Positions 52,264-62,600 of a DNA stretch of 64,000 nucleotides are shown in pieces (position 1 is the first letter of the stretch; each line of letters begins with the position of its first letter). A program made the translations under genes and the position numbers. This DNA is from Candidatus Harpocratesius repetitus (GTDB lineage Archaea; Asgardarchaeota; Lokiarchaeia; Sigyniarchaeales; Promethearchaeaceae). The notes under the pieces were generated by a model. The model did not search any database. It saw nothing but the letters and a program-made list of their open reading frames with translations, and had not been told where the DNA came from. Location of the stretch: contig JAIZWK010000001.1 of assembly GCA_021498095.1 (NCBI GenBank), positions 2,680,810-2,744,809 on the forward strand. Direction: 5' to 3'.

Positions 52264-55200
52264 TTAGTTATGTTTATTCTGCTTGTATAATGTAATTATG
52301 GCAATTCCAAACATAGCTATGAATATTTCTATTGGAAATCCAGGAATATTACCAAAAGGATTTTCAGCTATACTGGAATTTTGAATAATCACCAACATTT
52401 TAACAGTTGTTGTTCCTTGAATAACTGCATTATCCGCAATTGTTATTTCCACTAAATATATACCAGAATTTGATTGGGAAATATCCCATGTATTAGTATA
52501 TGTGGTCCAATTATCTATAGTATTTCCCCTTGTCATATCCATAGGATATCCTGTCAAAATTCGCACTTCAGATAAATCAACATCTCCTGGAGTATTAACA
52601 TCTGTAGGATTTACTCCAGTCACTTCATAGATTTGAATTTGAACTGAAGCAATTCCATCTTCATCAAGAACATCAATAGAGAAGTCGATAGGTTTTGTAA
52701 ATATATCATCTGCACTTGTAAAGTTTCCAGGAACTACATTTTTGTACAATGGAGGGGTGGTATATTCTACATAGAATATTCGTGAAACCTGAATTGTGTG
52801 TGGGGCAGGATCTGTATCACTAACAGTTATTGTAATAGCATGAGTTCCTGAAGAAAGAGTTGCTAAATTATAAGATAAAACCCAACTATTTGTTCCAGAA
52901 TTATAAATCATTGGAATAGTGCTTCCACCATCAATTTGTGCCACTACAGAATCGATGCCATAATCATCAGTAATCGTCACTTCAAAAGTATATGAAACCG
53001 CTTCAAGGTGTTCACCTACTTCAGATGGAGTTTTCCAAGTAACTACTGGAGGATCACTAATAGGAACAGTAACTGAATCATTTACAATAAATGTAAGTGT
53101 TTCTGTAACAATATTCTGATATGCATCTGTATCGCGCACCTCAACCGTAAATGTGTGAGTCCCGTTGATTAACAGAGTAACATTTCGCGTTAATTCATAT
53201 AATCCGGTTCCTGAATTGAATTCCATTGATTCAAATGGTTCTGTATCAAATTGAGCGCGAACCATGAGTATACCTTCATCATCTGTTACATTAACTGCAA
53301 AGGTAATTTCCCCACTTAAAATTAAATCATTTTCAGATGGTGTGATGAATTCTATTTTAGGTAGTTTATCTACAAAGAAATCTATAGATACTTCTCGAAT
53401 GTGTTGGTTTTCATCTACATCAATAACACGAACGGTAAATGTATGCGTTCCATGAGTTAATGAAGAAATATCATAAGTATATTCCCACAAACCGGTTATA
53501 TTATTAAATAATAAATCTTCATTTACACGATCATCAATTCTTCCTTGTACTGAAGAAATACCCCAATCATCAGTAATATTTACTTCAAATGTATAATAAC
53601 CTTGTAGTGTTTCATCAGAAATAGCTGGAGAAACTATATCTACAAATGGTTCATTTCCAAGATGGAGATTATCAACTGTTAAGTTATAATACGCAATTGT
53701 TTTGTGACCTTCCATATCCCATACTGTCAAGCTGAAAAGATGCCAACTATTCTCGGGTTCAGCCCATGTATCCCATGTGAATTCATAAATACCTTCAGAA
53801 ACATAATTATCAGCATCTAAAACATATCCAGTTCCATCTTTTGTATATACCGCTGCGAAAACACCAATATCATCTGTTAAATTAACTTTAAAAGTAACAG
53901 TATCATTAACAGCACTTCCATTAATGGGTGTTGGATCTAAAAATTCGATAGTTGCAGGTGTTACATATGATTCATTGTAATTATCAACTTCTATACCCCA
54001 TCCACAACCTCCAACATTATCTGCTGCATCAGTAATAAGTGCATTCATATAATACCATCCATCAGCCAATTCGGTTGTGTTTAAATCATGATACCAGTAA
54101 TAATCGGTCGAATTATAGAACATCTGATAATTCCAGTGAAAATCTTCATGTGGGATTGCTAAATCACCCCACCAGATGTCATATGTTACATTAACAATTT
54201 CTGAAGTTGGAAATCGTTGATAAAATTGTGGGTCTCCATTAATATCTGTGCCGTTATATACATCATTTCCCCACCAATTTAACCAAGAATTATCCCAAGT
54301 TTCAACTGTTATTCGTTCTACATTTGAATATGTATCTTTATTCCAAAATTCTGATTGATAGTCAAAAATTGGTTCTTGTGAAGTTGTGTTGAACCATCCA
54401 AATCTTCCACCAGGAGCAATTAAATCATCTGAATCTGGATGGAAATTATAATTGAAATCCAACGAAAAATCTGAAACACTATAATTGGTTCCATCTTTTT
54501 CATAAAATGCATCATTAGTAAATATCTCTAAATGTATATTTAAATTTTCAACATTATTCTCATCCCAATTCCACCAATACCAAGTATTAAAACCGTATCC
54601 ATTATTATATTCTGGATATGTTAAGTTAAAACCATCCCATTCATTAGATATAGGTAAATTGGCTTGGGCTTCTGCTTTATAAAAACCAGTGCTTACATTT
54701 AGTCTATTCCATCCAAAATGATATGCAAAATCAAATGAATGTGGATTTAAATCATATTCGGAATAGGTTTTTACAGGATTTTTAGTCATGATATCAATTG
54801 AATTCCAATAACATTCAAGATTTGAAATCCAAAATCCACCCATTCGAGGATCAAATTCTATAGATTCACGATAGAAATCAAGGCTATCTAATGCAGAATT
54901 TTGTAGCATTTCACTCTGATTGTAAATCCATGAATTTGATAAATAATCAGTCCAATTAAATGAAGTGTCTGAAGTATTTAGGAGAATTTCCCAATGATCT
55001 GATTCGAAATTTTCTTTAAATCTCCATTGTTCCCACTCTGACCAGTTATTTGAATATACTAAATTCCAATTATAAGTTATACTAAGATTTGAGATGAATG
55101 AATTGACTTCTATTTGATGATTTCCAGGTTGGATAAAATTAAGATCAATCTTTACAACAGAATCATTTCGGTTATGCCAGGGGTCTGCTTTTCGAATATT

Positions 55201-56382
55201 TAAATCGAGTTTAAATAATTCTGGCATGGTAGCAATATACGGTTGGAGATCGATAAAATATGCCATTTCATGCTGAACTTGAATAACAGATAAATCATAT
55301 CCATATGGATTAACTTCCACAAATGCACGTTCTATTGGTAGAGTTTCATAAGGATGAAATGTTGTATCAAAATCAACCCAACAGTCTGGATATGTATCCC
55401 CTTCATTTATCTGCAAAAATACCGAATATTGATTATGCAAATTCCATGGTTCTTCAATATTTGGATGATATTCTGACCAACAACCTGTAGAATAGGTTAG
55501 ATTCCAAAGTTCAGGTAGTTGCCATTGAATTTGAAGTGGATCACCAGATTGTTGATAAGGAGAACGCTGTAGTATTGTAAATGGGATGAAATCCCTTATT
55601 TCATAGTGAAATCCACCAATTAATTTTTCAACTTCATGATCCCAGCTGGCTCCAAATGATTGATAAATTCTGTCTCCTCCATTCCACATCCACATTCGTA
55701 GTGCAGATGCATTTGAAATATCAATAGTTTCGGCGATACCACCGTAAGATTTTGGAATTAGACTATTATAATCTTCCATTATAAGTGGCCATTGAACACT
55801 TGTTGAAAAAGAAACCGATGTGAGAGTGTGCCAAGTTCCATCCCATTCTTCATCCCAAGACCAAACTCCGTCTTCAAAATAGTCAGTATAAACAAAAAAG
55901 TTAACAAAGTCCATCATCCAATTTGCCCATCCCCTTGCTTGTTCATGATCTGCTGTTTCAAAAGTCAATTCTATTCGGGAGTTATGATCCCAAGGATCCA
56001 TTGGTTCAGATAACCACCAACTTCCCCAACGAAAAGCGTTAAATTCTTCGGGAAAATTGTTTTTAATCATTTCAAGGGTTTCTCCACCCAATTGTATATT
56101 CGGTCCTCCAAAGGAATATTCTGAATATATATTTCCTTCAGGGTTTATATCTACAAATAATTCTTCCCGATAGCCTGATTCATAAGCAATTTTCGGGGCG
56201 ATAAAATCTGCTAAAATCTTATTTCTATCAATATTTGAAATGTTCTGAAGTGTTTGACTTTGTTCTTGATTGATAATTGTATCTTTAGTTGCTGAAAACG
56301 AAAAATTGAAAGATCCAAATGAAAATACAAGTATTGTCAGTAGAATTCCAATATTGATAAGATGTAATCTTTTTTGCTTCAT
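52264..56382 (-). CDS. Giant secreted surface protein with Ig-like repeats and C-terminal anchor
   Basis: The 1372 residues have a signal peptide (1-30), a long Trp/Tyr/Asn-rich extracellular part (about 31-790) with no recognised domain, and five or so Ig-like beta-sandwich repeats (about 800-1320). Repeat marks are VTDDEGILMVRAQFD, ITDDWGISSVQGRID and ITDDYGIDSVVAQID, each followed by THTFTV or THAITI. The end is a hydrophobic helix after the motif NIPGFP, closed by a basic tail (KQNKHN). That is an archaeal sorting-signal layout (CTERM-like). GAGG lies 10 nt before the ATG. It probably forms part of the cell envelope or an adhesin. Confidence 0.82.
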   Translation of the reverse strand: MKQKRLHLINIGILLTILVFSFGSFNFSFSATKDTIINQEQSQTLQNISNIDRNKILADFIAPKIAYESGYREELFVDINPEGNIYSEYSFGGPNIQLGGETLEMIKNNFPEEFNAFRWGSWWLSEPMDPWDHNSRIELTFETADHEQARGWANWMMDFVNFFVYTDYFEDGVWSWDEEWDGTWHTLTSVSFSTSVQWPLIMEDYNSLIPKSYGGIAETIDISNASALRMWMWNGGDRIYQSFGASWDHEVEKLIGGFHYEIRDFIPFTILQRSPYQQSGDPLQIQWQLPELWNLTYSTGCWSEYHPNIEEPWNLHNQYSVFLQINEGDTYPDCWVDFDTTFHPYETLPIERAFVEVNPYGYDLSVIQVQHEMAYFIDLQPYIATMPELFKLDLNIRKADPWHNRNDSVVKIDLNFIQPGNHQIEVNSFISNLSITYNWNLVYSNNWSEWEQWRFKENFESDHWEILLNTSDTSFNWTDYLSNSWIYNQSEMLQNSALDSLDFYRESIEFDPRMGGFWISNLECYWNSIDIMTKNPVKTYSEYDLNPHSFDFAYHFGWNRLNVSTGFYKAEAQANLPISNEWDGFNLTYPEYNNGYGFNTWYWWNWDENNVENLNIHLEIFTNDAFYEKDGTNYSVSDFSLDFNYNFHPDSDDLIAPGGRFGWFNTTSQEPIFDYQSEFWNKDTYSNVERITVETWDNSWLNWWGNDVYNGTDINGDPQFYQRFPTSEIVNVTYDIWWGDLAIPHEDFHWNYQMFYNSTDYYWYHDLNTTELADGWYYMNALITDAADNVGGCGWGIEVDNYNESYVTPATIEFLDPTPINGSAVNDTVTFKVNLTDDIGVFAAVYTKDGTGYVLDADNYVSEGIYEFTWDTWAEPENSWHLFSLTVWDMEGHKTIAYYNLTVDNLHLGNEPFVDIVSPAISDETLQGYYTFEVNITDDWGISSVQGRIDDRVNEDLLFNNITGLWEYTYDISSLTHGTHTFTVRVIDVDENQHIREVSIDFFVDKLPKIEFITPSENDLILSGEITFAVNVTDDEGILMVRAQFDTEPFESMEFNSGTGLYELTRNVTLLINGTHTFTVEVRDTDAYQNIVTETLTFIVNDSVTVPISDPPVVTWKTPSEVGEHLEAVSYTFEVTITDDYGIDSVVAQIDGGSTIPMIYNSGTNSWVLSYNLATLSSGTHAITITVSDTDPAPHTIQVSRIFYVEYTTPPLYKNVVPGNFTSADDIFTKPIDFSIDVLDEDGIASVQIQIYEVTGVNPTDVNTPGDVDLSEVRILTGYPMDMTRGNTIDNWTTYTNTWDISQSNSGIYLVEITIADNAVIQGTTTVKMLVIIQNSSIAENPFGNIPGFPIEIFIAMFGIAIITLYKQNKHN

Positions 56383-56635
56383 TAGTTTAATCCCTCATGT
56401 TGCATTTGATACTCTTATTTTTGTTTTATCCAATCTTTTTCAATATTTTTTAAATAAACAATTTTGATTCTCTGAAAAGTAAAAATTTATAAAAATTGCA
56501 TGCTGTAGATTGGAATCGAAACGCGAGAAATGAGTATCGCGTGTAATAATTGAATGGAAATGTGATTATTTATATTTTTGTATGTAGAAAAAAAATAAAA
56601 AAAAATTATAGTCTTAACATGCTATCTTGAAATTA
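56383..56635. other. Intergenic region between the two surface-protein genes, with a GC-rich hairpin
   Basis: The region holds a 6-bp stem, ACGCGA (56521-56526) with TCGCGT (56537-56542), around a 10-nt loop. It is unusually GC-rich for an AT-rich gap. It could end transcription of the upstream giant gene. A TATA-like TTTATTTAAAAAATATT (minus strand, near 56445-56461) may be the promoter of the downstream one. Confidence 0.4.
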
Positions 56636-59600
56636 TTATCTATTTGTGCGCTTCTTTTGAAATATAATAATTCCAATCAATGAAAAAAGACCAAAAATTC
56701 CTAAGGTTAGCCCAGAATATCCAGGAATTCCACCACCTGCCTGATTCACGATTGTGAATGTATAATCAGATGTATCTTTACTTAATATGGTCGAATCACC
56801 TAGTAAATGCACTTCTACTTTAATAAGACTGTTTGTAAAGGTTCCTTCAATATCATTTGTGCTCCAATAATAGTATGTATCAGATGTGTCATTTACTATC
56901 GAAATCCAAGTGATACCATTATCGAGTGAATAATACAAATTATAACGGAGATCAAGAGACTCAGGATTTACTATTTCCCATGTAACATTGTATAAGTCAC
57001 TTACAATTTCACCACCGTTAGGACTAATTACTGTAACTTGAATAACACTATCTTCAAGAATTGTAAATGTTATTTCACTAAATCCTGTATTATCACCTAA
57101 ATCTACAGCAACAACACGAAAAGTGTGTTCTCCATCTGATAATCCTTCAAATGAGCCAGTATCTTCAACTAAATTCGAATCTAAATAAATGAATACCTCA
57201 AAATCATTCAAATCAGAAACCGAATAGGAATAACTGACTGTGCTTTCATGAGCAAATTCAGCACCATTTTCTGGTGTTAAAATCGAAACTTTTGGTGCAA
57301 TTGTATCAATCACAGTAAATTGGATTGAATCTCTTCCTTCATTTCCAGAAGCATCACTTACAATTACTGTCAATTGATAAATTCCAAGAGACAATCCAGA
57401 AATAATTCCTTCATCTGGAATTTCAACATCATTCAACATGACAATTATCGAAACTTCTTGAATATCATTAAATTCATAGGTATAATTAAAATTCGTTCCG
57501 TATTCGATAGTTGTATTATTTTCAGGTGTGAGGATAAAAACTGAAGGAGCAATTGTATCTTGAACAATAAAGGTAACACTATCTGAACCGGTATTACCAA
57601 ATTCATCAACAGCTTCAATTGTTAAGGTGTATTCACCTAATTCAAGATTAATTAACAAACCAGTATCTTCTATTTCTTGTTCATTTAAGAATATATGAAT
57701 GGAAATCTCTTGTTCTGAAGAAATTTCATATGTATAAGTGATATTCAAACCAAATTCAAATGTTGAATCTTCTTCGGGTGAATTAATCTCTACAACTGGA
57801 GCAGTTGTATCAACTACAAAGAATGTAATCATATTTGTTCCTAAATTACCTGAATTATCAGTACCTCTAATTTCAAGATTGTATTCTCCAACATTCAATC
57901 CTTCAAATGTTCCAACATCTTCAATTAACTCTCCGTTAAGTAAGATTTCGATTACAACATCATCCAAATCAGAGAATTCATAAGAATATGAAATTGTTTC
58001 CCCAAATTCAAAGACAGATCCATTAATTGGAGTGAGAATGTTGATGATAGGTGCAATAGAATCAACAACAGAGAAAGTAATTTCATCATATCCAGAATTT
58101 CCTTGATCATCAGTAGCAACAACCCGCAATGTATAGTTTCCTATTAATAAATCATTCAATATTCCTGTATCAAGAATTTCATCACCATTTAACAATATAT
58201 TGACAGTATAATCACTTAAATCACTAACTTCATAGGAATATTCGACATTTTCGCCAAATTCACCAACAAATCCAAACTCTGGAGATAATAGTAACACTTC
58301 TGGGGCCGTTGTATCAGATATACTGAATGAAACTGAATCCGAACCAGTATTTCCAGAGCCGTCAACAGCACTTACTGTTAAAGTATAAGAACCTATTGCT
58401 AAACTGCTCAACACACCAGTATCTGTTATTTCGACACCGTTTAGAAGAACAGTGATACTCACTGAATCTAAATCAGAAACGGAATATGAATAACTCACAT
58501 CTGTACCGAATTCAAATACAGCACCATCAGATGGTGATGTAATTTCAACAAGAGGAGCCGCTGTATCAGATACACTGAACGAAATTGAATCTAATCCAGT
58601 ACTTCCAGAGCCGTCAACAGCATTTACTGTCAAAGTATAAGAACCTATTGCTAAACTGCTTAACACACCAGTATCTATTATTTCAACACCGTTTAGGAGA
58701 ACAGTGATACTCACTGAATCTAAATCAGAAACGGAATACGAATAACTCACATCAGCACCGAATTCAAATACAGCACCATCAGATGGTAATGTAATTTCAA
58801 CAACCGGAGCCGTTGTATCAGATACACTGAATGAAACTGAATCCGAACCAGTATTTCCAGAGCCGTCAACAGCATTTACTGTTAAAGTATAAGAACCTAT
58901 TGCTAAACTGCTTAACACACCAGTATCTATTATTTCAACACCGTTTAGGAGAACAGTGATACTCACTGAATCTAAATCAGAAACGGAATATGAATAACTC
59001 ACATCTGTACCGAATTCAAATACAGCACCATCAGATGGTAATGTAATTTCAACAACAGGAGCCGTTGTATCGGATACACTGAATGAAACTGAATCCGAAC
59101 CAGTATTTCCAGAGCCGTCAACAGCATTTACTGTTAAAGTATAAGAACCTATTGCTAAACTGCTTAACACACCAGTATCTATTATTTCAACACCGTTTAG
59201 GAGAACAGTGATACTCACTGAATCTAAATCAGAAACGGAATATGAATAACTCACATCTGTACCGAATTCAAATACAGCACCATCAGATGGTAATGTAATT
59301 TCAACAACCGGAGCCGTTGTATCAGATACACTGAATGAAACTGAATCCGAACCAGTATTTCCAGAGCCGTCAACAGCATTTACTGTTAAAGTATAAGAAC
59401 CTATTGCTAAACTGCTCAACACACCAGTATCTGTTATTTCGACACCGTTTAGAAGAACAGTGATACTCACTGAATCTAAATCAGAAACGGAATATGAATA
59501 ACTCACATCAGCACCGAATTCAAATACAGCACCATCAGATGGTAATGTAATTTCAACAACAGGAGCCGTTGTATCGGATACACTGAATGAAACTGAATCC

Positions 59601-62600
59601 GAACCAGTATTTCCAGAGCCGTCAACAGCATTTACTGTTAAAGTATAAGAACCTATCGCTAAATTGCTCAACACTCCAGAATCTGTAATTTCAACTCCGT
59701 TAAGTAAAATTGTAACTGTTGTTGAATCTAAATCAGAAACGGAATATGCATAATTGACATCTGAGCCGAATTCAAATACAATGCTATCTACAGGTGAACT
59801 TATAGTAACAGCAGGAGCCGTGGTATCCACAACTGTGAAATCTATCCTTTCCATAGCCACATTATCATAGATATCTGTTGCATATCCAATCAAAGTATAG
59901 GATCCAGGATTTAATCCACTTAAAGCACCAGTATCAGATATGGTTACCCCATTTAATTTCAATTCAATGCTGTAACTGGATGGATCTGATGCAGTATATG
60001 AATATTCAATGTCTGTTCCAAATTCAAAGCTAGATCCGTTTGAAGGTGTATTGAAATGGAAAATTGGAGCAATAGAATCTGTAATAGTAATATAGACAGT
60101 ATCTGTTGAAACTTGTCCCCAAATATCCATTGCAATAAATTCATAAACATATTCACCAACTGCTAATCCATCTAATGAAAATTCGAATGAGTTTGGAGAT
60201 GATGTCCAAGGAGCAGATTCAATTAAAAATACTCCATTTCGCTTCAAACTATATTCTTGTGGATTTCGATCACTCGCAACCCAAATTAATGTATGACCGT
60301 TTTCTGCAAATTCATAAACATGATTACCTGGTGTTGATGAAAATTCTGGTGCCAAAACATCAGGATCAATAACAAATGCACCATCTGAAATATCTGATTG
60401 TTCTGTTAAGGTATATCCCAAATAGGTTCCGCTAACTGTAACTCTTACTCGATAATTAGTTCCATATGGAATTGAATGAGTATTCCAGATAAAATTCGTA
60501 GTGTTTAAACCAGTAGCAATAGCATAATAGGTTGAACCATCTACTGTATATTCTAAAGTCGATTCATAAACAACTTCGGGAAGAGTATTAACATTCCATG
60601 CAATAGATACACTATCTTCAAATCGCTCACCTCCATTTGGAGATATTAATGAAACAATCATGTTAGGACGATTATCAATTGTCATAATTCCAGATAAATC
60701 AAAGGTTGCATCAGTTGTTCCTTCTATTTCGTAATTTGCCGTAATTTTTAATTTTACTTGATTAGAATAAATTAAACTTGAAGAATTCCAATCATATGAA
60801 TAAACAGAGGCAGCTAATCCAGAAACAATATTAGTCCAAGAATCACCATTATCAGATGAATACGCTAAATCAAAGGAAGTTATAAATCCATCAATATCTA
60901 TAACTTCCCAACTTATAGAAACAATTCCTGAGTATGTAAAACCTCCAAGAGGTGCAAGATAATCAACACTAGGTACATCTGGATTATTGATTGCAAACGC
61001 AAAATCAGATTGATCTGAATCATCACCTCCATAACCATCATATGCAATAACTCTAACTAAGACAGTATCTTCATCTGAAAAGCCAGAAATATCCCAATTA
61101 TAAGTATTTCCAATTAAATTAGTAGCAATTGAATTCCAAATTGATCCATCAAAAGAATAACCTAAAGAGTATGTTAAACTATCTTCGTCTTGATCTGAAC
61201 CCGTCCAAGAAATTTGAATTGAATCAGAATATGTTTGACCACCATTTGGAGCAATAAGGGAAACACTTGGATTTCGATTAAGAACGGTATACGTAAATGG
61301 ATTTCCATATTCATCTGTACAATTTGAATAGTGATTTGAATTGTCTCCTGCTCTTATATACCATAAAACAGTTGTTCCATGATCTTGAGAAGGAATATTT
61401 GCTTCCCACAAATCAGTATCTGGGATTTGTTCCATATCGACATGATAATAAAATGATCCGCCATCAATCGAATAATAAACCATTGCTGTTGCAATTCCAC
61501 CTTCATCTATAATTGTAGCTCTTATTCTTGGAGTATCATCTTCGCTTGGACTTGGTTCTACCCCATCAGAATCGAGATAAGGAATGGGATTTAATATTTC
61601 AGGAGGGAGATAATCTATTGTATCATATTCTAAAGGTGCTGAACTTAAGGAATTCTCAGTTACTGTCCTAAAAATGGGTGTTCCATACAATGGATCTGTT
61701 CCAATTTCAACCATAAAAATATCTGTTGGTTCATCGTCTGCTAATGTATAACTAGTTTGAATCATATTTTCCCAAGATTCGGATCCATGTACATTTAAGC
61801 TTACAGATACTTCAAGTGTGGTTTCTTCACAACCTATTTTTGCTTTAAGTTCATCCGTTAGAGTTATAGTTAATGATTGAGATAGTGTATTGGTTGTTGA
61901 TGAAGATCGAGTAAAAGTATATGAATGACCTCCATCAAAAGTTTTTGGTTGATCATCGAAAACTACTCCTTCATAACCATTTAAAATAGGATTCAGATCT
62001 TTCCATTCTTGTGGAGCATGAAGTGAGTTAACAATCAGTTCAGAACTTCTTTCAATTCCGTATAATATTTTTGGTTCTGTATATTTTATTGTTGCATTAA
62101 AGTATTCAATTCTTTTAGCTACAATATTATAAACATAAGTCCATCCTTCACCCCAATAAATATCTCCGTATCCTGGACCTATAAAATCAGGATCATCAGA
62201 TACATCTGATGATGTTAATTCATCTGATGTTGTCAGTTCATATTCAAAATCATAACCTAAACTGGCTTCAAGAGATAGTGAAATTTTTTCAGAAGCACCA
62301 ACTCCAATTCCAAATAGACTGGCATCTGCACCCACCTCAAAAGTTGCGGTAGCTCCTGCAGTTAATTCCACACCAACGCCTAATGTAAATGTACTACTTT
62401 GTTCAAAAGTGGAACTTGAACCATCTCCACAAGGATCATGAACTATAGTATACAATTCCTGAGGCATTACTTCAGCTCCTGTATCCAGCGTTTCATCTTG
62501 TTGAGAATAAATCCATGTAAAATAAAAATTGCGAACATTTGAAACCTGTTCAGTTCCAGAACCATCATAACCAACCAAAGTAGCAACCACATCACCATCA

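Noticed and set aside
58310..59570. Regular 252-bp repetition as a CRISPR array or segmental non-coding repeat
   Set aside because: Units are far too long, have no unique spacers, and stay in one open frame coding Ig-like modules.
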